From: Rossellomorea sp. AcN35-11
GTDB taxonomy: Bacteria; Bacillota; Bacilli; Bacillales; Bacillaceae_B
NCBI GenBank assembly: GCA_030388825.1
Contig: CP128835.1
Location: 248,001-312,000 of the forward strand
DNA length: 64,000 nt
Reading direction: 5' to 3'
The notes under the pieces are model-generated. The model had not been told where the DNA came from, made no database searches, and was given only the letters and a program-made list of their open reading frames with translations. Within the stretch, counting starts at the first letter, position 1; each line of letters opens with the position of its first letter. This document shows positions 1-7,731 of the stretch, piece by piece. The position numbers were made by a program, and so were the translations under genes.

Positions 1-944
1 TCGGAACGTGATTGTAAAGCTGCCTTGATACCACTTTTATACAACTTAGTCTTCTGTCCAATTCTTGTTGTAAATAAACCACGTGAAGTTCTTCTATCCA
101 TGGAAGTAGACATTTTTTTAATGTGTCTAATGAATAATCATAGTGATTATCAAACTTCCTAATTTCTTGATTACTTTTCTCTTCATAGTTTGACAAATGT
201 TCAATGGCAAGCACGTTTTCTTTTTCTTGTTTAGAGAAATTCTGTCTCTTGGTTACTTCATTTACGACATGAAGGGATTTATTCTGCCAATTAAGTAAAA
301 AAAGCTTCTTCTAATGACTTAACTTGAGCCTTAGATAAATGTGTGTGAGTACCAGCACCTGCTGCAATTATTTCTTTATTGTTGATTACTAAAGTAATAA
401 CTAAATAAAGAGGACTAAACGAAAGATTATAAAATTGAATTACTTTGCTGCCATCCTGCTCAATCAAAGACCAGTATTTACTCGTTTTCAATAAATTATC
501 TTTAATCCTGTATCCTAACTTGCCGTACCAAAATAAATACAACGCATTCTTCTCAATTAACTCCGCTACAGCCCTTTTTAAAGCCTCTTTTGGAAAATAA
601 TGTGCTGCTGTACCAGTAGTGTCTATAGGACAATCCATATTGGTGGAATAGGTTGTGAATTCGTAAGGGACAGAAGAAACCTGGTCTTTAATTAAATTAA
701 ATGTCTCTACTCTCCCCAATGAACTAGCCTTTCCACCATTCATTAACGCTCGACGTTCTATTACTTCAGAATATGCTTTCTTTAGCGTGATGATCTTATT
801 CTCTCCAAGGGCATTAGCTGTATCAGGATTAACTGATCCGTCTTTTACGATTGATCCTATTCTAGCAAAGGAGACAAATAAATTATCTTTATTGAATGTG
901 TTGATTGGTACACTATACGTTTTCCCCCTTTTATGTTTTATCAT
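1..944 (-). pseudogene. YcaO-domain azoline-forming cyclodehydratase (D protein), frameshifted and cut by window edge
   Basis: YcaO enzymes use ATP to cyclise Ser/Thr/Cys of a precursor peptide to azolines. The frame from ATG 944 shows YcaO landmarks: SEVIERRAL near residue 60 and DTTGTAAHYF followed by ELIEKNAL around residues 110-135. It stops at 291-293, but removing one A from the A7 run at 297-303 keeps it open to base 1 for about 98 more residues, with a typical C-terminal stretch (CIKVVSRQLYNHVP). The start is ATG 944, which overlaps the SagB stop as ATGA and follows GGAGAAG. The longer start at 962 lies inside sagB. The gene is last in the transcript visible here. The break is either sequencing error or a real frameshift; the far C-terminus is outside the window. 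Confidence 0.85.
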
Positions 945-1753
945 CTTACTTCTCCAAACCATTGAAGGGATACCACAGGTGCTTCTCTAGTATTTAAACC
1001 AACAAGCCTCGTCAGCATATTATCGTTAAATCCAGACCACATACATTGCCCCAAATTGAAATCATTCGTATTGTGCAGTTCGTTAATGAAACTTTGGGCC
1101 ATGAGGCCAACTTCGATCAAACTGTGTCTGTAGCCTCTCATTCTATACTTTGTAACAGCCCTTCTTAAATCAATTGAATATACAAGAGCTGTATTCGAAA
1201 GGGGATTTCCCAGAGGATTGATGGCTTCCAATACGGAGTCCAGAGTTTCCGAATCCCATTGTTCCAGTTGTATTAGTCGGTGCTTTGTGCCATCAAACAA
1301 ATAAGAACCTGGCTCAGCAATCCCTTCGACTGCGTCTCCTTTTAGTACTAGCAATATAGGCATTACAGGGTAAAGGGCACCAGCAGAAGGGTATTTTTTT
1401 GAACTTTTCCCCTTACTTCTCCCAAATGCTCCAACAAGTAGATTTTCAATAACCCGTTTGGAAATTATATTTTCTTTATTAAACTCTCTTGATGTGCCAG
1501 GATAGGATTTTTCATTAGGTTGAAACTCAATGATTTTGTTCAAATTATTGGGGAAAACGTCGGTATTCTCAACTTTTTGTAACCAATCAAAGATTTCTTT
1601 CGTATAAGGATAGGACTTAATATCTTTTGTTAACAGAAAATTAGAAGATTGATGAAAATTAACAATCTTATTTAATACATCAAGTGATATTGCATCATCT
1701 TGAAAATAATCCCGGATTAAACGATCATTAACAAATTCATTCATAGCAATCAC
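941..1753 (-). CDS. SagB-type FMN-dependent azoline dehydrogenase (B protein)
   Basis: About 270 residues of the nitroreductase-like SagB/ThcOx family, which oxidises azolines to thiazoles or oxazoles with FMN. Diagnostic stretches are KKYPSAGALYPV (about 122-133) and RMRGYRHSLIEVGLMAQ (about 203-219), equivalent to the conserved SagB flavin-site region. It overlaps the upstream McbB-like gene by 17 bp and the downstream YcaO gene by 4 bp (ATGA), so all three are probably translationally coupled. The start could be GTG 1753 (GGGAG four bases upstream) or ATG 1744. Function follows from the family and from its partners; the substrate is inferred to be the three small peptides encoded upstream. 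Confidence 0.88.
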   Translation of the reverse strand: MIAMNEFVNDRLIRDYFQDDAISLDVLNKIVNFHQSSNFLLTKDIKSYPYTKEIFDWLQKVENTDVFPNNLNKIIEFQPNEKSYPGTSREFNKENIISKRVIENLLVGAFGRSKGKSSKKYPSAGALYPVMPILLVLKGDAVEGIAEPGSYLFDGTKHRLIQLEQWDSETLDSVLEAINPLGNPLSNTALVYSIDLRRAVTKYRMRGYRHSLIEVGLMAQSFINELHNTNDFNLGQCMWSGFNDNMLTRLVGLNTREAPVVSLQWFGEVR

Positions 1754-2630
1754 ACAACTCCCAATGAAATGCTATATCTTTCATCTCAGCGAAATTATTT
1801 AGATCAAGAACTAAGGATTGATGATATTCTTCTGGAAATACGATGTTAGAATTTTCAAGCCTAACAATCTTATCAATAAAGTTAATTATTTTGGAATAGA
1901 TGGTTATTAGTTGCCCATAGTTTAGTGGAAAAGAAACATTGAATGTTTCTAACTCAGAGTATAAAGAATCAATTATGTTTTGATAGGTGTTATTTCCTGT
2001 TGTATTGATTCGAAGTTGTGCTTCAATATTTTCAATATGGCATATGTGGCAAGGATTTCCCCAGTTATACGAATAAAGACTATCCATATAAAATGCGTCA
2101 TTATAGGTATAGGTCATCAGTAATTTTGCCTTTTTGTTAATTTGGAAAATGTCTCTTATTTCTTTTGCGAACTTTTTATTGTAAGGATTTAAAAACACTA
2201 CTACTAAGTCTTCATTTCCGAAAGGCTTTGATTTTAACAATTCGTCATCAATTGCTTCTATTTTCATATCACCTTGATGGGCTTCTTTATATGCTAAGAA
2301 TTTTTTTTTCATTTCATGATGATTGGTGTAAAAGTATGTGTTTGAAATACTAAAGTTAAATAAACTTGCTTTGTCTTCTGAGATGATATTGTACAATTGT
2401 AAAAAAGATAGAAGTTCGTCGGTTTCTTCTTTAAATACGCTATAAACTTCTTCATTTGTAAGATGCTGCTGTTGTGTACTTTCCCATTGTTTAACTAGTT
2501 TGACTAACCGATTTTCAGTGATTTTGGTTATACCTCGGGCGTTTTGAACGATAATCCCTGTTGGATGCTCATGATATACAAATTTATTAATTTTATATTT
2601 TTTTACATTCTCAATTACTGGCGATCCCAT
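1737..2630 (-). CDS. McbB-like E1/ocin-ThiF-type cyclodehydratase partner (C protein)
   Basis: A 297-residue protein resembling the McbB family, the zinc-containing partner that binds the leader peptide and presents it to YcaO. Overall similarity is not obvious by eye. The call rests on four Cys arranged as a likely zinc tetrathiolate (CHIC near residue 196 and CDC at the extreme C-terminus), on size, and on its place between precursor genes and SagB/YcaO. The start ATG 2630 has an AAGGAGG eight bases upstream. It is the first enzyme gene after the precursors and is separated from them by a hairpin. With SagB and YcaO it makes a full B/C/D heterocyclase set. Confidence 0.7.
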   Translation of the reverse strand: MGSPVIENVKKYKINKFVYHEHPTGIIVQNARGITKITENRLVKLVKQWESTQQQHLTNEEVYSVFKEETDELLSFLQLYNIISEDKASLFNFSISNTYFYTNHHEMKKKFLAYKEAHQGDMKIEAIDDELLKSKPFGNEDLVVVFLNPYNKKFAKEIRDIFQINKKAKLLMTYTYNDAFYMDSLYSYNWGNPCHICHIENIEAQLRINTTGNNTYQNIIDSLYSELETFNVSFPLNYGQLITIYSKIINFIDKIVRLENSNIVFPEEYHQSLVLDLNNFAEMKDIAFHWELCDCYE

Positions 2631-2655
2631 ATATAAAACCTCCTTCTTAAGGGGA

Positions 2656-2680
2656 GGACTACTCTTTTTATGAGTAGCCC
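2656..2680 (-). terminator. Intercistronic hairpin between precursor and enzyme genes
   Basis: GGACTACTC (2656-2664) pairs with GAGTAGCCC (2672-2680), with one wobble pair and a 7-base loop. No U-run follows on the minus strand. It therefore fits a partial terminator or 3'-end stabilising hairpin that would favour precursor mRNA over the modification genes; the role is inferred. Confidence 0.5.
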
Positions 2681-2693
2681 TTATAAGTATAAT

Positions 2694-2876
2694 TTATTTG
2701 TTTTCCTTTTTATTCGTTGATCCACCACAGGCAATGATACTTGAACTACTTGCATCGCTAAACCTTACTTCGTCGTTCTTCTGTGAAATCAGAGCACCTG
2801 CTCCGAATTTTTCGTGTTGAACTTCTTCATCATATTTAGGGTTTGTTTTTTGATGTTGCACGTCAGCTTTTTTCAT
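2694..2876 (-). CDS. TOMM precursor peptide, copy 3 (60 aa)
   Basis: Small basic/polar peptide with a leader (QHEKFGAGALISQ at about 20-32) and a Ser/Thr/Cys-rich candidate core (SDASSSSIIACGGSTNKK, about 40-57). It is the third gene transcribed of three near-identical tandem copies and differs from the others mainly by a Lys at position 3 and a shorter C-terminus (KENK in place of KAKGDE). A run of four Ser plus one Cys followed by Gly-Gly is what azole-forming enzymes act on, and the three enzymes encoded immediately downstream support this. No leader cleavage motif could be assigned. Confidence 0.85.
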   Translation of the reverse strand: MKKADVQHQKTNPKYDEEVQHEKFGAGALISQKNDEVRFSDASSSSIIACGGSTNKKENK

Positions 2877-2878
2877 TT

Positions 2879-3067
2879 TTATTCATCTCCCTTTGCTTTC
2901 TTGTTTGTTGACCCACCACAAGCAATGATGCTTGAACTGCTTGCATCGCTAAACCTTACTTCGTCGTTCTTCTGTGAAATCAAAGCACCTGCTCCGAATT
3001 TTTCGTGTTGAACTTCTTCATCATATTTAGGGTTTGTTTTTTGATGTTGCACGTCAGCGTTTTTCAT
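2879..3067 (-). CDS. TOMM precursor peptide, copy 2 (62 aa)
   Basis: Middle copy of the triplicated precursor, with the same leader and identical SDASSSSIIACGGSTNKK core. Its ribosome binding site AAGGGAGA overlaps the last codons of the preceding copy, and its ATG lies two bases after that stop, so translation is probably coupled. The C-terminal AKGDE tail exists because those codons double as the next gene's ribosome binding site. Confidence 0.85.
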   Translation of the reverse strand: MKNADVQHQKTNPKYDEEVQHEKFGAGALISQKNDEVRFSDASSSSIIACGGSTNKKAKGDE

Positions 3068-3069
3068 TT

Positions 3070-3258
3070 TTATTCATCTCCCTTTGCTTTTTTATTTGTT
3101 GATCCACCACAAGCAATGATGCTTGAACTACTTGCATCGCTAAATCTTACTTCCTCGCTCTTCTGTGAAATCAGAGCACCTGCTCCGAACTTTTCGTGTT
3201 GAACTTTTTCATCGTATTTAGGGTTTGTTTTTTGATGTTGCACGTCAGCGTTTTTCAT
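3070..3258 (-). CDS. TOMM precursor peptide, copy 1 (62 aa)
   Basis: First gene of the cluster. Start ATG 3258 is preceded by AAAGGAG with about 10 bases spacing. It is the most divergent copy in the leader (DEKV and KSEEV instead of DEEV and KNDEV) but keeps an identical core. The predicted promoter and a 36-bp palindrome lie directly upstream. Divergence restricted to the leader with a fixed core suggests the product is under selection, though recent duplication alone could also explain it. Confidence 0.85.
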   Translation of the reverse strand: MKNADVQHQKTNPKYDEKVQHEKFGAGALISQKSEEVRFSDASSSSIIACGGSTNKKAKGDE

Positions 3259-3280
3259 CTTTATTCATCTTCTCCTTTTG

Positions 3281-3345
3281 TTTGATTAAAGGTGTTCCGG
3301 AAACCTCTTAATCAAAGCATAACAGCACTGAAAATAACTTTACAA
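3281..3345 (-). promoter_or_regulatory. TOMM operon promoter overlapped by a 36-bp operator-like palindrome
   Basis: On the minus strand a -35-like TTGTAA (3340-3345) and a -10-like TATGCT (3316-3321) are 18 bases apart. The predicted start point falls inside an imperfect palindrome at 3281-3316, with outer arms TTTGATTAA/TTAATCAAA and centre TTCC/GGAA. A repressor binding here would block initiation. No regulator gene is nearby in the window. Confidence 0.55.
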
Positions 3346-3629
3346 CACAGTGTAGTTGGGAAAAAATGATGTTAAAAAAATACAAATTGAATGCATTTAT
3401 ATACATTTTCTTCAAATACAGTAGAGAATGTTTGTTTTCTAACTATTTATTTGGGAAATTCTTAATTTTTCTTATCAAATTTTTTCAAGTTAATCGTAAA
3501 AAAAATACTGCAGAGAGCAAAAAAAGGATATACATAGGTGAAAATATAGATTTACAGTAGAGAATTAATAATGACTTTTGGAATTTAGTGTTTTACAAAT
3601 TAAAGTTTAACAGTCATTAAAAAGAAAAA

Positions 3630-3668
3630 GGTATGAGCAAATTCACTGCTCATACCCTTTCCTTTTTT
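3630..3668. terminator. Bidirectional intrinsic terminator
   Basis: Ten-bp perfect stem GGTATGAGCA / TGCTCATACC with a 7-base loop, flanked by T-rich sequence on the right and A-rich sequence on the left, so it can stop transcripts from both sides. No intact gene lies in the roughly 370 bases upstream (3259-3629) beyond the TOMM promoter. Confidence 0.8.
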
Positions 3669-3678
3669 CAAGTATTCT

Positions 3679-3951
3679 TTAAGGAGAAATAGTCCATCTC
3701 TTCTTCCCAAGTCCTCTTTTTAGAATATCTATGTAGCTTGTATTATAAGACTTCTTGCCACGATAGAGAATGATCCATTCGGAAAACGGCACATACTTTT
3801 CATGATTTAGCTTATTAATCTGCCTTGCCACGATTCTCGCTTCCTCCTTGTTTAAGTTACAAGGGTCTGTTTCCCTCCTAATATGGTTAGAAATATCGTT
3901 CCATTCTTTTTGTGCAGTAATATGTAATATTATGGTAACATGAAGTAAAAA
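3679..3951 (-). pseudogene. 5'-truncated gene remnant, unknown protein
   Basis: A 90-codon frame open from an upstream stop (3952-3954) to TAA 3679-3681 without any usable start codon. The predicted peptide has gene-like composition, for example KEEARIVARQINKLNHEKYV and RGLGKKRWTISP at its end. It directly precedes the bidirectional terminator, as a real 3' gene end would. I do not recognise the family. It is most likely the surviving C-terminal part of a gene whose 5' half was deleted. Confidence 0.5.
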
Positions 3952-3974
3952 TCAAATTCTATTCCTCCCTTTAA

Positions 3975-4235
3975 CTTCAAGATCTGCACACCAAAACCAT
4001 CGAGATCCACGTCATCAAGCAGGCCGCCGTCGATTATCTGGTATCATCCATTAATACCAATACCTATCATCCTGAAATACTCTCTACATATATAGAAGAA
4101 AGTAACCTAAAAATGAGTGAGCTTCGTCCTCTCATGATAGAAGGATTACAAAGGGCCGACTTGCGATACGAGGTGAATCAGGACGGTACGCTGACGTATT
4201 GGGTGAAGGATCATTATTCTCGGACGTTGGAATGA
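3975..4235 (+). pseudogene. 5'-truncated gene remnant, unknown protein
   Basis: An 87-codon frame beginning right after TAA (3972-3974) and ending at TGA 4233-4235. It encodes a helical-looking soluble segment (for example EIHVIKQAAVDYLVSSIN and LRPLMIEGLQRADLRYEV) and then WVKDHYSRTLE. Only an internal ATG at 4113 is available and it lacks a clear ribosome binding site. It faces the remnant at 3679-3951, so the junction near 3955-3975 looks like a deletion scar between two truncated genes. Family not recognised. Confidence 0.45.
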
Positions 4236-4282
4236 AGGAATGAAGAGTGTGAGATACATATTTTCAAAAAGGAGTGTTCAAC

Positions 4283-4489
4283 ATGGAAATGAAACATACC
4301 GGCATTCTACTTTCCTGCATGGCCATTCTGACCTTTTGCGTTGTCAAAGGAGTGGAAGAAGCAGCAAGATATATATCTGAAGGATGGTTTAATTCCATGA
4401 GTTGGTATATATATGGATTAATCTTCATCGTGTTCACGGTGGGGATGGTGATGTTCGTGAAAGGCTTGAAGAAAGAGGGGGAGAAATAA
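4283..4489 (+). CDS. Small two-helix membrane protein
   Basis: About 68 residues with two hydrophobic segments (near residues 6-22 and 42-60) and a basic C-terminus KGLKKEGEK. The start is ATG 4283, eight bases after GGAG (4271-4274). The GTG at 4274 would lie inside that ribosome binding site. Its stop TAA abuts the ATG of the next gene, so the two are probably co-translated. No family recognised. Confidence 0.65.
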   Translation: MEMKHTGILLSCMAILTFCVVKGVEEAARYISEGWFNSMSWYIYGLIFIVFTVGMVMFVKGLKKEGEK

Positions 4490-5404
4490 ATGAGTATGCA
4501 AGGACAAACGTTGAATAAAACGATTGAATTGAAAGATGGATTGAGATTAGTGTATCAAGAACCCAGCGAATTCGTTCGGTATTATTCCATTTATTATGGA
4601 CAGAAGCATGCAGACTACTACTTCAGAAGATCGACGGCGGCGTTAACCGAAATAGCCTCCATCTTCGACTGCGGCTATTTCATCATGAAAGGGGAAACCG
4701 TCATTGGCGGTGTCTTCCTAAAACCGAATTTCATGTCCGATTTATTTGTTGTGCCACCCTTTAAGGATTATGAAGGGCTGGTTCGCACGCTTTTAAACTA
4801 TTTGAAAGAGATCTCGAAGACTGAAGAGAAAATCATCATCAGAGAAGTGGTAGAAGAACACGTGGCAGCGTACCAACGTAATGGATGCCGAATTGGAGAA
4901 GTGAACTACTGGATGATCCGCCCGACGAGCTCAATGGAGGCCAAGCTTCCTGAAGGGTATCGATCAAGACCGGTTTCCAGTGAAGACCCCAATGGTATTG
5001 CAAGCTTACTGGTGAAAGCCTATAAAGCGAACCCGGCATATCAACAAATCGGGACCAAAGAGGATTATATTCACCATGTAGAGGAATTCATAGAAAAATA
5101 TCAAACCCATCACATCATGGATGAGTGCTCAAGAGTCATTATTGATCAGAGCGGGAACATCGTTGGTGTCTGCCTTCACATGGAATTTGAAGGCTACCCC
5201 CTCATCATGAGCTTGGCCGTACACCCTGACCATCAGCAGAAAGGGCTTGGGCGATACTTGTTAACCCATTCCATACACATATCAAGTAAAGAGTACCCCG
5301 CTACCCGCTTGGCTGTCATCAAAGACAATTCAGCGATAAAGCTTTATGAGGACCTTGGATTTATCCGGAATCAATCGATTACGGATATGTATGTAGGAGG
5401 ATGA
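4490..5404 (+). CDS. GNAT family N-acetyltransferase
   Basis: A 304-residue protein whose C-terminal half (about 150-304) is a GNAT fold. It contains MSLAVHPDHQQKGLGRYLL, the acetyl-CoA binding motif A (Q/RxxGxG/A), followed by RLAVIKDNSAIKLYEDLGF (motif B). The N-terminal half may be a second, degenerate GNAT-like domain (VIGGVFLKPNF). The substrate is unknown. It starts immediately after the stop of the small membrane protein gene. Confidence 0.85.
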   Translation: MSMQGQTLNKTIELKDGLRLVYQEPSEFVRYYSIYYGQKHADYYFRRSTAALTEIASIFDCGYFIMKGETVIGGVFLKPNFMSDLFVVPPFKDYEGLVRTLLNYLKEISKTEEKIIIREVVEEHVAAYQRNGCRIGEVNYWMIRPTSSMEAKLPEGYRSRPVSSEDPNGIASLLVKAYKANPAYQQIGTKEDYIHHVEEFIEKYQTHHIMDECSRVIIDQSGNIVGVCLHMEFEGYPLIMSLAVHPDHQQKGLGRYLLTHSIHISSKEYPATRLAVIKDNSAIKLYEDLGFIRNQSITDMYVGG

Positions 5405-5444
5405 AGTAGACACGAGGAAACTACTAATGTAAAGGACGGTTGGA

Positions 5445-6296
5445 ATGAACAAACATCTCACACTAAACGGTCAATCAATCTATGTAAAACAGTTCGAAAG
5501 CGGAGAACCGATCGTGTTCCTCCACGGCGGTCCCGGGGGCAGCCACGAGTTCTTTCTCCCCTTTGCAGAAAGGCTCGCTGAAGACTACACCGTCGTCCTG
5601 TATGATCAAAGTGGATGCGGGCTGTCGGGGAAGGTGGAAGGTAACGCGTATTCGATTCAGAATGAAGTAGAGACCCTGGAAGCACTGAGGCAAGCGTTAG
5701 GTCTCCATCACATGCATCTTTTCGGCGAATCATGGGGCAGCATGCTGGCACTATCGTATGCCGCCACCTACCCCCACCATGTAGACAAACTGATGCTAAC
5801 CGCTGCCATCGGACTCACCAACAGCGCATACACCTCGTTTAAAACCGAACTATTGAAGAAGCTCGGCACCTTGGAGAAACTAAGATTCCTCACCAATGGC
5901 CTGTTACATACAGTCGGCATCAACCGCACCAAGCAGATCCTCGACCTTCTGGACCCATACTACGTATACTCGAAAGAAACGTTAGGTACGAAGAAACACA
6001 TCCCCTTTAATGATGTGGTCCTAAGCACCATCACGAAGGACATCGAGAAATCATACAACCTGGTCCCTCATACCAATACGATAAGCACCATTCCCATCAT
6101 GATCGCCCAAGGCTCACATGACATCCGCACCCCGGAGCAGGTGAAGGACCTATTTCATCCACACCTCCCCCATGTGGAGGTGTTCGAAATAAACGAAAGC
6201 GGCCATTGGACGACCCTGGAACAGCCTGAGGAAATGGTGAGGCTGATGAGGAGATTTTTTTCAGAAGGCTGTGGTTCATACGTAATATCAAACTGA
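5445..6296 (+). CDS. Alpha/beta-fold hydrolase, proline iminopeptidase-like
   Basis: A 283-residue hydrolase with the oxyanion-hole motif HGGPGG (about 27-32), DQSGCGLS (about 54-61), nucleophile elbow GESWGS (Ser near 99), probable acid in GSHDIRTP (about 225-232) and the catalytic His in SGHWTTLEQPEE (about 252). These match the proline-iminopeptidase-like subfamily. Specificity (aminopeptidase or other amide/ester) cannot be set from sequence. It is probably cytoplasmic, since no signal peptide is present. Confidence 0.88.
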   Translation: MNKHLTLNGQSIYVKQFESGEPIVFLHGGPGGSHEFFLPFAERLAEDYTVVLYDQSGCGLSGKVEGNAYSIQNEVETLEALRQALGLHHMHLFGESWGSMLALSYAATYPHHVDKLMLTAAIGLTNSAYTSFKTELLKKLGTLEKLRFLTNGLLHTVGINRTKQILDLLDPYYVYSKETLGTKKHIPFNDVVLSTITKDIEKSYNLVPHTNTISTIPIMIAQGSHDIRTPEQVKDLFHPHLPHVEVFEINESGHWTTLEQPEEMVRLMRRFFSEGCGSYVISN

Positions 6297-6298
6297 CC

Positions 6299-6335
6299 GG
6301 GTGTCTGCCATCTTGTTCTTCTGGGGGGGACACCC
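6299..6335. terminator. Hairpin between convergent genes
   Basis: GGGTGTC (6299-6305) pairs with GACACCC (6329-6335) around a 23-base loop. It lies between the ends of two convergent genes. The loop is large and the U-run poor, so this is a weak terminator call. Confidence 0.4.
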
Positions 6336-6362
6336 TATCTCGTTTATCATCACACATTTCAC

Positions 6363-6860
6363 TTAAATCGAAGCCCCAGAAGAAGCAGCCGACTGATCCG
6401 ACTTCACACAATCAATGGCAATGACGAGTGCGATGATGATTCTTTCCATGTCTTCGTCTAGTATGCCAACCTTATAGCTGTCCCCCCAGCTGAACCATTC
6501 CTTGCTCACTTCGCCTATGACTTTGCCATGCTGCAGCACCTGAAACTCCATATCCCACCAGTTCCCCTGCACCTCAATGCCCGCCGCATCAATCGTATAG
6601 CGCGCCTTAATGAAGGAAAGTTCCTTCTTGATCGTCAACACCTCTTCCCCATTTACCTCAACATAAAACTTCGGCAAGAAGCTTAACATCTTCTTCGTAA
6701 TCTTGGCTACTTCCTCTCTTCCTGCATTCATAATGGAGAAGGTCTTCGGGATTTTCATAAAACTCCCCTCCACAACATACACATCCTTCTCCTCCTGATC
6801 CTTAACTGTAAACTCCCCGCTCAGACTGAACACCTTCTGCTTTATATAAAGCTGTTTCAT
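6363..6860 (-). CDS. LURP-one-related (YxjI-like) protein
   Basis: A 165-residue protein with the tubby-like LURP-one pattern: YIKQKVFSLSGEFTVKD at the start, then VYVVEGSF, repeated beta strands with KKMLSFLPKFYVEV, WWDMEFQV and a hydrophobic C-terminal helix (ERIIIALVIAIDCV). Bacterial members such as B. subtilis YxjI are uncharacterised and may interact with membranes. The start ATG 6860 is preceded by GGGGAGG. Confidence 0.8.
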   Translation of the reverse strand: MKQLYIKQKVFSLSGEFTVKDQEEKDVYVVEGSFMKIPKTFSIMNAGREEVAKITKKMLSFLPKFYVEVNGEEVLTIKKELSFIKARYTIDAAGIEVQGNWWDMEFQVLQHGKVIGEVSKEWFSWGDSYKVGILDEDMERIIIALVIAIDCVKSDQSAASSGASI

Positions 6861-6944
6861 ACTGATGCCTCCCCTTCTAACGTCTTTCCTTTATTTACGT
6901 TTGAGATGGGATTTGGTTCCAGGTCGGTAGTTTAATATAAAGAA

Positions 6945-6990
6945 ACACGAGAACAGTCCTAGTGGTTCATTATGACTGTCCCCTGGCTCT
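6945..6990. repeat. Degenerate copy of the dispersed GGGACGGTTCTC palindrome
   Basis: CACGAGAACAGTCC and GACTGTCCCCTGGCTCTC face each other, matching the two arms of the dispersed repeat seen at 29.7, 34.6, 38.6 and 43.7 kb. It sits at the 3' end of the gene on the minus strand and may act as a terminator. Confidence 0.45.
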
Positions 6991-6993
6991 CAT

Positions 6994-7494
6994 TTATCCA
7001 CTCGATTTACTCTCTTCTTGATCCTTCTTCGCTTCCAGCACTCGTTCCTCAATTTCCTTCAATGCTTCATCATAGTGGTCTTCCCCGGATATCTTTTTTA
7101 TCGTTTCTTTGTTTTCATCCGAGATTTCGAAATGATCAATTTCGATTATTTTTCCGTCGTTTAGGATGTTTCCGTCATCGTCGAACGAAATCCGGACATT
7201 GAAATCAGAGCTGTTGGAGAAATCAGGATTAAGTGTTTCGGGCACGAAGGATGAGCCTGCACCGTTGTCTTGACGAATGTATATGACATAATACTTGTTC
7301 TCCTGAACAGGCACGGGATCACCGGACTCTTCAGAAGGAACGGGATTGGAATTGGCCGATTGATGTACCGGAGGGCTTTCCTCCACACTCGTCTGTTCCT
7401 CCTTATCCATTGTAAAGTAGTAGTACACACTTCCAGAAGCTAAGAATATAAAGGTTGCCGTTAAGATGAATACCATGGATTTTCTATTCACCAT
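6994..7494 (-). CDS. Membrane-anchored hypothetical protein
   Basis: A 166-residue protein with one N-terminal transmembrane segment (about 8-28), a Ser/Glu/Pro-rich linker (about 31-62) and an exported domain ending in a charged helix (EALKEIEERVLEAKKDQEES). No family recognised. It lies downstream of, and in the same direction as, the bacteriocin-972 locus and could be its last gene, but nothing in the sequence ties it to that function. Confidence 0.65.
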   Translation of the reverse strand: MVNRKSMVFILTATFIFLASGSVYYYFTMDKEEQTSVEESPPVHQSANSNPVPSEESGDPVPVQENKYYVIYIRQDNGAGSSFVPETLNPDFSNSSDFNVRISFDDDGNILNDGKIIEIDHFEISDENKETIKKISGEDHYDEALKEIEERVLEAKKDQEESKSSG

Positions 7495-7515
7495 TTCGTC
7501 TCTCCCTTTCTCTCG

Positions 7516-7731
7516 TTATTGATGAATCAGTACATCTTTTGCTGCGTTCCTTTCTTTTATCATGATTACTATCGTCATCAACACTATATCTATACAAGCA
7601 AGGGAACACGCGATTCCCGGAATGAATGAAGGTGTATGAGCGGCAAAGAATGAAATCATAAGAGATACATTCCAAAACACCAGTATGGATAAATAGACTA
7701 GATAATGCTTTTCAAAAAAAGGAATATCCAA
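7516..7731 (-). CDS. Small integral membrane protein of the lactococcin-972-type locus
   Basis: A 71-residue protein with two hydrophobic helices (about 10-30 and 38-58) and a charged tail KERNAAKDVLIHQ. Its start lies 20 bp inside the 3' end of the large immunity/transport membrane protein gene, so it is translationally coupled to it. I do not recognise a family. A role in producer immunity or as a transporter subunit is inferred from position only. Confidence 0.6.
   Translation of the reverse strand: MDIPFFEKHYLVYLSILVFWNVSLMISFFAAHTPSFIPGIACSLACIDIVLMTIVIMIKERNAAKDVLIHQ

Larger units (their letters stand above)
2694..3260 (-). repeat. Three tandem copies of a gene-length repeat (about 191 bp)
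   Basis: Each unit holds one precursor gene plus its ribosome binding site. The spacing between equivalent points is 191 bp for copies 1-2, and slightly less at the copy 3 end because of its altered tail. This is a recent tandem triplication. Confidence 0.9.

Noticed and set aside
3366-3560. 64-codon Phe/Lys-rich frame upstream of the TOMM promoter
   Set aside because: Low-complexity AT-rich sequence, no ribosome binding site, overlaps the promoter region on the other strand.
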